In this document: positions 52,881 through 61,180 of the stretch, one piece after another
Numbering within the stretch: position 1 is the first letter of the stretch
Layout: every line of letters begins with the position of its first letter
Source of the DNA: Streptomyces coryli
GTDB lineage: Bacteria > Actinomycetota > Actinomycetes > Streptomycetales > Streptomycetaceae
Assembly (NCBI RefSeq): GCF_011044975.1
Contig: NZ_JAAKZV010000016.1
Location: 1-64,000 of the forward strand
DNA: 64,000 bases
Direction of reading: 5' to 3'
Notes under the pieces: model-generated
The model's input: the letters and a program-made list of their open reading frames with translations, nothing else
The model's database searches: none
What the model was told of the DNA's origin: nothing
Program-made: the position numbers and the translations under genes

Positions 52881-53529
52881 TCAGCCCCGTCTCGTACGCG
52901 ACGATCACCGCCTGGGCGCGGTCGCGGAGGTCGAGCTTGGAGAGGATGCGGGCGACGTGGGTCTTGACCGTGGCCTCGCTCAGGCTGAAGCGGGCGGCGA
53001 GTTCGGCGTTGCTGCGGCCGCGGGCGAGGGCGGTGAGGACCTCCAGTTCGCGCGGGGTGAGGGCGGCCAGGTCGGCGTGCGGGGCCGCGGGGCGGTCGGC
53101 GCGGGACGCGAAGCGTTCGACCAGGCGGCGGGTGATCGCGGGGGCGAGCAGGGCGTCGCCGGAGCGGACCAGGCGGACGGCGGCGGTGAGGTGTTCGGGG
53201 GTGACGTCCTTCAGCAGGAAGCCGCTGGCGCCGGCGGCGAGCGCCGCGTAGACGTACTGGTCGAGGTCGTACGTGGTGAGGATGACGACCCGCGGCGGAT
53301 CGGCGGCGGCCATGATGCGGCGGGTGGCCTCCAGGCCATCCGTATCCGGCATCCGGATGTCCATCAGCACGACGTCGGGCTGGGTGCGGCGGACCGCCGC
53401 CACCGCCTCGTCCCCGTCCGCGGCCTCGCCGACGACGTCGATGCCGTCGGCGGTGAGGATCATGCGGAAGCCGGTGCGGACGAGCGACTGGTCGTCCGCG
53501 ATCACGACCCGGGGTACCGCGTCGCTCAC
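52852..53529 (-). CDS. NarL/LuxR-family response regulator
   Basis: A 225-residue regulator: receiver domain with phosphorylation site D57 in VLMDIRMPD, TTYDLDQYVYAAL and LLKDV; LuxR HTH in ARGRSNAELAARFSLSEATVKTHVARIL. The kinase gene overlaps its start by four bases. A MacB-like ABC exporter gene pair lies divergently on the far side of the kinase gene and is the likely target. Confidence 0.94.
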   Translation of the reverse strand: MSDAVPRVVIADDQSLVRTGFRMILTADGIDVVGEAADGDEAVAAVRRTQPDVVLMDIRMPDTDGLEATRRIMAAADPPRVVILTTYDLDQYVYAALAAGASGFLLKDVTPEHLTAAVRLVRSGDALLAPAITRRLVERFASRADRPAAPHADLAALTPRELEVLTALARGRSNAELAARFSLSEATVKTHVARILSKLDLRDRAQAVIVAYETGLITPGAGEQD

Positions 53530-54920
53530 GTCGTCTCCTGCAATTCCGAGTGCTGCACCGGGATCTCGGCGCGGACCCGGTAGCCGCCGCGCGGGCGGCC
53601 GCCCGCCTGGAGCGTACCGCCGTAGACGGCCAGCCGTTCGCGCAGGCCGATCAGTCCGCGCCCGTTCCCGGCGGCGGCCCCGGCCGCGCGGTGGCCGCCG
53701 GTGTCGCTCACCTCGACCCGGATCGCGTCGGCCGCGTGCTCGACGCGGACTTCGACCCGCGCGCCCGCGGCGTGCTTCACGGCGTTCGTCAGCGCCTCCT
53801 GGACCACCCGGTACGCGGCCAGGTCGACGCCGGCGGGCAGCTCGGCCGCGGGCGTGCCGGTGACCGTCAGCTCGACCGGGACGCCGGCGTCGCGGACCCG
53901 GTCGGCGAGGGCGGGGAGGCGGTCGAGGCCGGGCTGCGGGGCGAGTTCCACCGACGCCGCCGGGTCGGGTCCGTTGGCCGCCATCGTGAGCAGTCCCATC
54001 GCCTGCCGCAGCTCGGCGAGCGCGGCCCGGCCGCTCGCCTCGACCGCGCGCATCGCCTCGCGGGCCTGTTCCGGCGAGGCGTCGAGCACTTTACGGGCGG
54101 CGCCGGCCTGGATGGTCATCACGCTGACGTTGTGGGTGACCACATCGTGCAGCTCCCGGGCGATACGGGCCCGCTCCCGCTCGGCCGCGCGCCGGGCGGC
54201 CTGCTCCTGCTCGGCCTGCAGCCGGCGGACCCGCTGCTGCCAGGTGTGCAGGGTGTTGGCGGCGAGGCCGAGCGGCAGCAGGATCAGCAGCGGCAGGAGG
54301 CCGGTCGAGACCTGCGGCACGACCCCGTCCCGCGCCACGGTGAACAGCACCGCGGCCGCCCCGACAGCCAGCACCGCGGCCCGGCGGTACGGGCTGTACA
54401 TCGCGGCGCTGTACGCGGCGATCAGCCAGGCCGCGAAGGCGATGGCGGCGGCGTCCTCGGTGACTTCGCCGACGTGGAAGAGCAGCGCCGCGAACGTCAC
54501 CGCCCCGAAGGCGGCGAGCGGATAGCGGCGGCGCACCACCAGCGGGAGCGCGATGAGGATCCCCAGCGCCAGCTCCCAGGGCTCCGCCGGAGCGAGCGAC
54601 GGCGGTGGCAGCGATCCTGGATACCGCAGGTCATCGCCGAGTGGCTCGGGCGGTTCCGGGGGTTCCGGCGGTTCCGCCGGTTCCCGCGGTTCCGCCGGCA
54701 CCCGCGGTTCCGCCTGCAGCAGCTCCCGGCCACTCGGCTGATGGGCATCGCCCGAGTACGTACGGTCCAGGTCCGCCACCACGATGGCAATGGCCAGCAC
54801 CGCGGCGAGCACCACGTCCGCCACCCACGCCCAGCGCGACAGCTTCGCGGGCGGACCCGCCGAGCGCAGCAGCGCGGCGGCGGCAGCACGGGGCCGTAGC
54901 CAGAGGTCTTTCGCTATCAC
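53526..54920 (-). CDS. Sensor histidine kinase with Pro/Glu-rich extracytoplasmic insert
   Basis: A 464-residue NarL-type kinase. One membrane helix (about 33-50), then an extracytoplasmic stretch whose residues 71-93 are nearly all E and P in tandem (PEPPEPPEPPEP), then four helices (118-225), a HisKA_3 domain with H258 in RELHDVVTHNVSVMTIQAG, and a HATPase domain (QEALTNAVKHAAGA, GLIGLRER). The GTG start at 54920 has a weak ribosome site and is not certain. With the response regulator and the ABC genes it resembles a drug or cell-envelope stress efflux module. Confidence 0.9.
   Translation of the reverse strand: MIAKDLWLRPRAAAAALLRSAGPPAKLSRWAWVADVVLAAVLAIAIVVADLDRTYSGDAHQPSGRELLQAEPRVPAEPREPAEPPEPPEPPEPLGDDLRYPGSLPPPSLAPAEPWELALGILIALPLVVRRRYPLAAFGAVTFAALLFHVGEVTEDAAAIAFAAWLIAAYSAAMYSPYRRAAVLAVGAAAVLFTVARDGVVPQVSTGLLPLLILLPLGLAANTLHTWQQRVRRLQAEQEQAARRAAERERARIARELHDVVTHNVSVMTIQAGAARKVLDASPEQAREAMRAVEASGRAALAELRQAMGLLTMAANGPDPAASVELAPQPGLDRLPALADRVRDAGVPVELTVTGTPAAELPAGVDLAAYRVVQEALTNAVKHAAGARVEVRVEHAADAIRVEVSDTGGHRAAGAAAGNGRGLIGLRERLAVYGGTLQAGGRPRGGYRVRAEIPVQHSELQETT
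54640..54716. repeat. GGTTCCG-type repeats encoding the E-P tract
   Basis: Short imperfect repeats (gGTTCCGgcGGTTCCG) encode the Pro/Glu-rich insert of the kinase. The surrounding coding sequence lacks such periodicity. Confidence 0.75.
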
Positions 54921-55121
54921 CGGCTCAGTGTGCCAAGCGGCGGGCCGCCAGGACATCGTCCGGGATGTGCAGGTGTCCGCCGCGGCAGGCGTACATCGCA
55001 CGGATGACGTCCGGCCGGGTGCGCCGGACACCGTACGCGACTTGCACACCGCGGCCGACGTGCCGGACCCCCGGCGGACCGTACGTTTCGGGCGTTCCGA
55101 CCACCGAGGCCTGGAGATGCC

Positions 55122-55814
55122 ATGCCGGATCCGCTGATCGATCTGCGCGAAGTGACCAAGACGTACGAGGAGGGGCCGCCCGCCCTGGACGAGGTGAGCC
55201 TGGCCGTGCACCCGGGCGAGGCGGTGGCCGTGCTCGGCCCGTCGGGCAGCGGCAAGTCGACGCTGCTGAACCTGATCGCCGGGCTCGACCGGCCGACCGC
55301 GGGCAGCGTCACCGTCGACGGGGTGCGGGTGAACGGGCTGAGCGAGCGCGCCTCGGCCAAGTTCCGGCGGGCGTCGGTCGGGATGGTCTTCCAGTTCTTC
55401 CACCTGCTGGACGACCTCAACGTCGCCGACAACATCCTGCTGCCGGCCCAGCTGGCCGGCATGCCGCGCGCCGAGGCCCGTGACCGGGCCGCCGAGCTGC
55501 TCGGCCACCTCGGCATCGCCCGGCACACCCGCGCCTACCCGGGGCGGCTGTCGGGCGGCGAGCGGCAGCGTGTCGCGGTCGCCCGGGCGCTGATGAACCG
55601 GCCGAAGCTGCTGCTGGCCGACGAGCCGACCGGCGCGCTGGACACGGCGTCCGGCGCGGACGTCCAGGCGCTGCTGCGCGACCTCAACGCGGACGGCCAG
55701 ACCATCGTGCTGGTCACGCACGACATGGCCCTGGCGGCCGGGTGCGCCACCCGTACCGTCGAGCTGCTCGACGGCCGCGTCGCCCGGGACGTGCCGACGG
55801 CGGTGGCGTCGTGA
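55122..55814 (+). CDS. MacB-like ABC transporter ATP-binding protein
   Basis: A 230-residue ATPase. Walker A GPSGSGKST, Q-loop VFQFFHLLDD, signature LSGGERQRVAVARAL, Walker B LLLADEPTGALD and H-loop VTHDM are all present. This is the LolD/MacB subfamily that drives FtsX-type permeases. Its stop overlaps the permease GTG by four bases, giving an obligate pair. Confidence 0.96.
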   Translation: MPDPLIDLREVTKTYEEGPPALDEVSLAVHPGEAVAVLGPSGSGKSTLLNLIAGLDRPTAGSVTVDGVRVNGLSERASAKFRRASVGMVFQFFHLLDDLNVADNILLPAQLAGMPRAEARDRAAELLGHLGIARHTRAYPGRLSGGERQRVAVARALMNRPKLLLADEPTGALDTASGADVQALLRDLNADGQTIVLVTHDMALAAGCATRTVELLDGRVARDVPTAVAS

Positions 55815-58171
55815 GTGCGCTCGGCAAGGTGGTACGCGCCGGGGTGGGCCGGCGGCGGCTGCAGTCGCTGGTGATGGCGCTGACCGCGCTGATATCGGTG
55901 GCGGCGGCGGTGCTGGCGATCGGGCTGATCGAGACGTCGCGGGCGCCGTTCGACCGGGCCTTCGGGCGGCAGCAAGGGGCGCATCTGACGGCCGAGTTCG
56001 ACGGCTCGAAGGCGACCGAGGCGCAGCTCCGGGCGACCGCGGACACCGCCGGCGTGGCGGCCGCGGCCGGCCCGTACCGGGTGGCGAGCGTGCGGGTGCG
56101 CATGCCGCAGATGCCCGCCGGAGACGAGGGGCCGGCGCTGACGGTCGCGGGACGCGCGGACCGCGCTCCCGACGTGGACCGGGTCGACCTGGCCAAGGGC
56201 CGCTGGGCGAAGGCGGCGGGCGAGATCGTGCTGGACCAGGACGCGGCGGCGGTGGTCCCGATCGGCACCAAGGTGCGGGCGGGCGACGTCGAGCTGGAGG
56301 TCGTCGGCATCGCGAAGTCGGCCGGCCGCAGCGCCGACGCCTGGATGGTCCCGGCCCAGCTGGCCGAGCTCGACCAGGGCCGCGCGCCCGCGTACCAGAT
56401 GCTCTACCGCCTCGACGACGCCGGCAGCCGCGCGGACATCAGCCGCGGCCGGGCCGCCGTCGCCGGCGCTCTCCCGGCGAAGGCCGTCACCGGCACGCAG
56501 TCGTACCTCACCGTGAAGCAGGACGTGGACAGCGAAGCCGCCGTGTACGTGCCCTTCCTGACCGCCTTCGCCGTCATCGGACTCGGCCTCTCCGTCCTGG
56601 TCGTCGCCGTGGTGGTGAGCGGCGCGGTGACGGCGGCGACCCGGCGGATCGGGGTGCTGAAGGCGCTCGGCTTCACCCCGGTGCAGGTGGGCCGGGCGTA
56701 TGTGGCGCAGGCGGTGCTGCCGGCGGTGGTCGGCGTGGTGCTGGGCGCCGTCACGGCCAACCTGCTCGGCGCGCTGCTGACCGACGAGGTGGCGGCCACC
56801 TACGGCGTCGGCACCGCGCTGATCCCGCTGTGGGTGGACCTCGCGGTCCCGGCGGCGGTGCTGGCGCTGATCGCCGTGACCGCGCTGGTCCCGGCGCTAC
56901 GGGCGGGCCGGCTCCGCTCGACGCAGGCGCTGACGGTGGGGCGGGCGCCGTCCCCCGGCCGGGCGCTGCTGGTACGCCGGCTGCTGGGCCGGCTGCCGGT
57001 GTCCCGCCCGGTCGGCCTCGGTCTCGCCCACCCCTTCGCCCGCCCGGCGCGTACGGCGACGCTTGCCGCCGCGGTCGCCTTCGGCGCGCTGGCCGTCACC
57101 TTCGCCGTGGGCCTGAACAGCTCGCTGGCGGCCATCCAGGCCGACCGGCAGCGCACCTCGGCCGGAGACGTGCTGGTGCAGTCGGGCCCGGGCGGCGGGC
57201 CCGGCGAACACGTGCCCGCCCCCGGCGCCGAGCCGCAGAAGCCGGCCGACCCCGCCAAGGTGGCGGCCGCGGTCCGCAAAGCCCCCGGGACGAAGAGCTA
57301 CTTCGGCATCGCCCGCACCGAGGTCCGGGTTCCGGGCGCCACGGGCCGTACGACCGCGATCGGCTACGCGGGGGACGCGCGCTCGGGCGCGTACCGGATG
57401 ATCGACGGCCGCTGGTTCCGCGGCGAGGGTGAGGTGGTCGTCGCCTCCCGGCTGCTGCAGGCCATGGACGCGGAGGTCGGCGACACGGTCACCCTGACCG
57501 ACAAGGGCCGGACGGTCGAACTGCGCATCGTCGGCGAGGCGTTCGTCCTCGACGACGACGGGATGGCCGTGGTGATGGACCAGGCGGACCAGCGCCGGCT
57601 GACGCCGGGCACCCGGTCCAGCGAGTACCACGTGACGCTGCGGTCGGGCAGCGACGCGGATGCCTACGTCGCCGCGATCAACGATCGGTTCGGGTCGCAG
57701 GGGGTGCATGCGGTGAAGGGCGATTCGGCCGGCATCCGCTCCAGCTCGATCATCGCGATGCAGGCGATGATCTCGCTGCTGGCGGCGATGCTGGTGGCGG
57801 TCGCCTGCCTGGGGGTGCTGAACACGGTCGTGCTCGACACCCGCGAACGGCTGCACGACCTGGGCGTGTTCAAGGCGCTGGGGATGAGCCCGCGGCAGAC
57901 CGTGTCGATGGTCCTGGTGTCGGTGGCGGCGGTCGGCCTGGTGGCCGGCGCGCCGGGGACCTTGCTGGGCGTGGCGCTGCACCACTGGGTGACGCCGGAG
58001 ATGGGCGCCACGGCCGGCACCCGCCTCCCGGACGCGACGATCGACGTCTACGACGCGTCCTTGCTGGCCCTCCTGGCCGCCGGCGGCCTGGTCATCGCGA
58101 CGCTGGGCGCGCTGCTGCCCGCTTCCTGGGCGGCGAAGTCCGGCACGGCGAAGGCGCTGCGTACGGAGTGA
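55811..58171 (+). CDS. FtsX-like ABC transporter permease
   Basis: A 786-residue permease with two FtsX domains. A MacB periplasmic-like domain (about 40-230) follows helix 1; three helices (AFAVIGLGLSVLVVAVVVSG, VLPAVVGVVLGAVTANLLGAL, LAVPAAVLALIAVTALVP) precede a second extracytoplasmic domain and final three helices (AMLVAVACLGVLNTVVL..., VSVAAVGLVAGAPGTLLG..., GGLVIATLGALLPASWA). The GTG start is coupled to the ATPase gene. It probably exports lipophilic compounds or peptides under control of the adjacent two-component system. Confidence 0.94.
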   Translation: MSALGKVVRAGVGRRRLQSLVMALTALISVAAAVLAIGLIETSRAPFDRAFGRQQGAHLTAEFDGSKATEAQLRATADTAGVAAAAGPYRVASVRVRMPQMPAGDEGPALTVAGRADRAPDVDRVDLAKGRWAKAAGEIVLDQDAAAVVPIGTKVRAGDVELEVVGIAKSAGRSADAWMVPAQLAELDQGRAPAYQMLYRLDDAGSRADISRGRAAVAGALPAKAVTGTQSYLTVKQDVDSEAAVYVPFLTAFAVIGLGLSVLVVAVVVSGAVTAATRRIGVLKALGFTPVQVGRAYVAQAVLPAVVGVVLGAVTANLLGALLTDEVAATYGVGTALIPLWVDLAVPAAVLALIAVTALVPALRAGRLRSTQALTVGRAPSPGRALLVRRLLGRLPVSRPVGLGLAHPFARPARTATLAAAVAFGALAVTFAVGLNSSLAAIQADRQRTSAGDVLVQSGPGGGPGEHVPAPGAEPQKPADPAKVAAAVRKAPGTKSYFGIARTEVRVPGATGRTTAIGYAGDARSGAYRMIDGRWFRGEGEVVVASRLLQAMDAEVGDTVTLTDKGRTVELRIVGEAFVLDDDGMAVVMDQADQRRLTPGTRSSEYHVTLRSGSDADAYVAAINDRFGSQGVHAVKGDSAGIRSSSIIAMQAMISLLAAMLVAVACLGVLNTVVLDTRERLHDLGVFKALGMSPRQTVSMVLVSVAAVGLVAGAPGTLLGVALHHWVTPEMGATAGTRLPDATIDVYDASLLALLAAGGLVIATLGALLPASWAAKSGTAKALRTE

Positions 58172-59271
58172 ATCGGCGTGTGCGCCCCGATCAGGGGCGC
58201 GCACGTCCCGCCGCGGCGCAGCGCGACGATCTCGGCCGCGATGGAGAGCGCGACCTCCTCGGGCGTACGGGCCCCGAGGTGCAGGCCGATCGGCGAGCGC
58301 AGCCGGCCGAGCTGCGCCTCGGTGACGCCGGCCTCGCGCAGCCGCGCGTTGCGGTCCTCGTGGGTCCGCCGCGAGCCCATGGCCCCGACGTACGCGACCG
58401 GCAGCTTCAGCGCGCGCTCCAGCAGCGGCACGTCGAACTTGGGGTCGTGCGTCAGCACGCACAGCACCGTACGGCCGTCGACCTCGGTCGCGTCGAGGTA
58501 CTGGTGCGGCCACTGGACGACGATCTCGTCGGCGTCGGGGAAGCGCTGCCGGGTGGCGAAGACGGGCCGCGCGTCGCACACGGTCACGTGGTACCCGAGG
58601 AACTTCCCGGCCCGGGCCAGCGCCGCCGCGAAGTCGATCGCGCCGAAGACGATCATCCGGGGCGGCGGGACGGACGACTCGACGAGCAGGACCACCGGCT
58701 CACCACACCGCGCCCCGTCGGCGCCGATCTCCACGACGTCCGTACGCCCCGCGTCGAGCAGCGCGCCGGCCTCGACGGCGGCGGTCCGGTCCAGCTCGGG
58801 ATGGCCGCCGAAGGTGCCTTCGTACGACCCGTCGGGCCGGACGAGCAGGGCCCCGCCGAGCATCTCGGCGGGGCCGCTGACGACCCGCGCGACCGCCGCC
58901 GCCTCCCCTCTGGCGGCGGTGGTCAGCGCGGCGGCGAACAGCTCGCGCGAGGAGCCGTCCGCCGGTACCGGGGTGACGAGGATGTCGATGACGCCGCCGC
59001 AGGTCAGGCCCACGGCGAAGGCATCCTCGTCGGAGTAGCCGAAGCGCTCGAGCACGGACTCGCCGGACTCGAGCGCCTCTTGGCACAGTTCGTAGACCGC
59101 GCCTTCGACACACCCGCCGGACACGCTGCCGATCGCCGTGCCGTCGGGATCGACGGCGAGGGCGGCACCCGGCTCCCGGGGGGCGGATCCCTGCACCGCC
59201 ACGACGGTGGCGACGGCGAAGTCCCGGCCCTCGGCGAGCCATTGATGCAGCTCGGCAGCTATGTCCAGCAC
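58048..59271 (-). CDS. xdhC: XdhC/CoxI-family molybdenum cofactor insertion factor
   Basis: A 407-residue protein that in the family protects the Mo cofactor and delivers it, sulfurated, to xanthine dehydrogenase. The opening LDIAAELHQWLAEGRDFAVATVVAVQGSAPREPGAA, GSVSGGCVEGAVYELC and the C-terminal VAYVGAMGSRRTHEDRNARLREAG with SPIGLHLGARTPEEVALSIAAEI are hallmarks. The start is placed at GTG 59271, ten bases after GGAGG; GTG 59280 is also possible. The last 124 bases (tail beyond APLIGAH) overlap the FtsX gene antisense. No xdhA/B is nearby. Confidence 0.9.
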   Translation of the reverse strand: MLDIAAELHQWLAEGRDFAVATVVAVQGSAPREPGAALAVDPDGTAIGSVSGGCVEGAVYELCQEALESGESVLERFGYSDEDAFAVGLTCGGVIDILVTPVPADGSSRELFAAALTTAARGEAAAVARVVSGPAEMLGGALLVRPDGSYEGTFGGHPELDRTAAVEAGALLDAGRTDVVEIGADGARCGEPVVLLVESSVPPPRMIVFGAIDFAAALARAGKFLGYHVTVCDARPVFATRQRFPDADEIVVQWPHQYLDATEVDGRTVLCVLTHDPKFDVPLLERALKLPVAYVGAMGSRRTHEDRNARLREAGVTEAQLGRLRSPIGLHLGARTPEEVALSIAAEIVALRRGGTCAPLIGAHTPIHSVRSAFAVPDFAAQEAGSSAPSVAMTRPPAARRASKDAS

Positions 59272-59293
59272 GGTGATCACTCCTCCATCGGCG

Positions 59294-60754
59294 CTACTTC
59301 ACCCCGAGCCACTCCTCGATCGGGTGCAGGGCGAAGTAGACGACGAAGATGAGCGAGAGCACCCACATGAACGCTCCCGGCTCCCGCCACTTGCCCTGGG
59401 CGGCCTTGATCGCGACGTACGAGATCACGCCCGCGGCCACACCCGTGGTGATGGTGTAAGTGAACGGCATCAGGACCACGGTGAGGAAGACCGGGATGGC
59501 AACTGCCGAGTCGCTCCAGTCCACATGCTGGGCCTGCATCATCATCATGCCGCCGATGACCACCAGCGCGGCCGAGGCGACCTCCGCCGGCACGATCGCG
59601 GTCAGCGGCGTGAAGAACAGGCAGGCCGCGAAGAACAGACCGGTCACGACGCTGGCGAGGCCGGTGCGGGCGCCCTCACCGACGCCGGTCGCCGACTCCA
59701 CGAACACCGTCTGGCCCGAACCACCGGCGACGCCGCCGATGGCGCCGCCGGCACCGTCGATGAACAGCGCCTTGGACAGGCCGGGCATCCGGCCCTGCTT
59801 GTCGGCCAGGTTGGCCTGGGTGCCGACGCCGATGATGGTGGCCATCGCGTCGAAGAAGCCGGCCAGCACCAGGGTGAAGACGATCATGCCGACGGTCATG
59901 GCGCCGACATCGCCCCAGCCGCCGAATTCCACCTCGCCGAAGAGCGAGAAGTCGGGCGAGGAGACGGCGCTGCCGTGCAGCTCCGGCGGACCGGCCGACC
60001 ATGCCTTCGCGCTCACGTTGGCGACGGAGTTCACCACGATGGCGACCACGGTGCCGACGACGATGCCGATAAGGATCGCGCCCGGCACCCGGCGGGCCTG
60101 CAGCATGAAGATCAGCAGCAGCGTGACGCCGAAGATCAGCACCGGCCAGCCCTGGAGCTCACCGGCCGGGCCGAGCGAGACCGGGGTCGTCTTGCCCTGG
60201 TGCACGAAACCGGCCTTGTAGAAGCCGATCAGGGCGATGAACAGGCCGATACCCATCGTGATGCCGTGCTTCAGCGGCAGCGGGATCGCGTTCATGATCA
60301 TTTCCCGGAGGCCCGTGACCACCAGGAGCATGATGATCACGCCGTAGGCCACACACATGGCCATGGCCTGGCCCCAGGTCATCTGCGGTGCGACCTGCGA
60401 GGCCAGCACGCCGGAGACGCTCAGCCCGGCGGCGAGGGCGAGCGGCACCTTGCCGATGAACCCCATGAGCAGGGTGGTCAGCGCGGCCGCGAAGGCGGTG
60501 GCGGTGATCAGCCCGGCCTGGCCGAGCATGTTCCCGTCGACGTCCTTGCCGCCGAGGATCAGCGGGTTGAGCAGGAGGATGTAAGCCATCGCCATGAACG
60601 TGGTGAGGCCACCACGGACCTCACGGGCGACGGTCGACCCGCGTTCGGATATATGGAAGTACCGGTCGAGCCAGCCTCTGCCGGCTGGGGGACGGGAACC
60701 TGCGCCCGCGTCCTCCGCGGTTGTTGCTACCGGCTCAGCATGCTGCTGGGTCAT
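59294..60754 (-). CDS. AzgA-like NCS2 purine (hypoxanthine/guanine) permease
   Basis: A 486-residue permease of the AzgA branch of NCS2, with YFHISERGSTVAREVRGGLTTFMAMAYILLLNP, the sequence FDAMATIIGVGTQANLADKQG and GQTVFVESATGVGEGARTGLASVVTG. AzgA proteins import guanine and hypoxanthine. It precedes the xdhC gene on the same strand with a 22-base gap, consistent with a purine operon, and is divergent from pucR. Confidence 0.93.
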   Translation of the reverse strand: MTQQHAEPVATTAEDAGAGSRPPAGRGWLDRYFHISERGSTVAREVRGGLTTFMAMAYILLLNPLILGGKDVDGNMLGQAGLITATAFAAALTTLLMGFIGKVPLALAAGLSVSGVLASQVAPQMTWGQAMAMCVAYGVIIMLLVVTGLREMIMNAIPLPLKHGITMGIGLFIALIGFYKAGFVHQGKTTPVSLGPAGELQGWPVLIFGVTLLLIFMLQARRVPGAILIGIVVGTVVAIVVNSVANVSAKAWSAGPPELHGSAVSSPDFSLFGEVEFGGWGDVGAMTVGMIVFTLVLAGFFDAMATIIGVGTQANLADKQGRMPGLSKALFIDGAGGAIGGVAGGSGQTVFVESATGVGEGARTGLASVVTGLFFAACLFFTPLTAIVPAEVASAALVVIGGMMMMQAQHVDWSDSAVAIPVFLTVVLMPFTYTITTGVAAGVISYVAIKAAQGKWREPGAFMWVLSLIFVVYFALHPIEEWLGVK

Positions 60755-61180
60755 GTGTGCCCTTCTCCCAAGGTTCATAGGGGCACCCGCCTCATCGCGG
60801 GATTTGGGATGCTGCACGACCCGGGGGGACGGCCCGAGACGAATTTCTCCTGGTGGTGCCTGGTATTGCCTTGTGCGTTGTGAAACTCCGGGCGGCGCGG
60901 GCGTCGGAAAGTGTGACGTTCCCTGTACGTCGCGCCACCCGGAGGGTCTGTGGGTATCCGCCTCGCGGAGCGGTCCGGGGCGGCGCTTCGTTCACGCGTT
61001 GTTTACGCGACGAGCCCCAAGTACACCGACCGGCACCGGGCCGGGTGCAGTCACCGAAACCATGAAGCACTTGGCTGGCCAGGCCGTGCGTCTTGTAGAT
61101 TCAGACGAAAGGCGGGTCGCAGGGACCCCACCGCACCCGCCCGTATCCGCACGGCAACACAAGGACAGGACGGCACGGCC
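60755..61180. promoter_or_regulatory. 426-bp divergent intergenic region of pucR and the AzgA-like permease gene
   Basis: No gene that I can support. It contains CGCGT-N5-ACGCG at 60995-61009, flanked by TCGT and ACGA as a partial longer palindrome, which may be a PucR binding site. I could not pick a convincing -35/-10 pair. This is the longest non-coding stretch in the window, so it probably carries control sites for both genes. Confidence 0.45.

Noticed and set aside
61085-61110. pucR promoter formed by TTGGCT and TAGATT
   Set aside because: The spacing is about 19 bases and the -35 is poor, so I did not list it as a feature.
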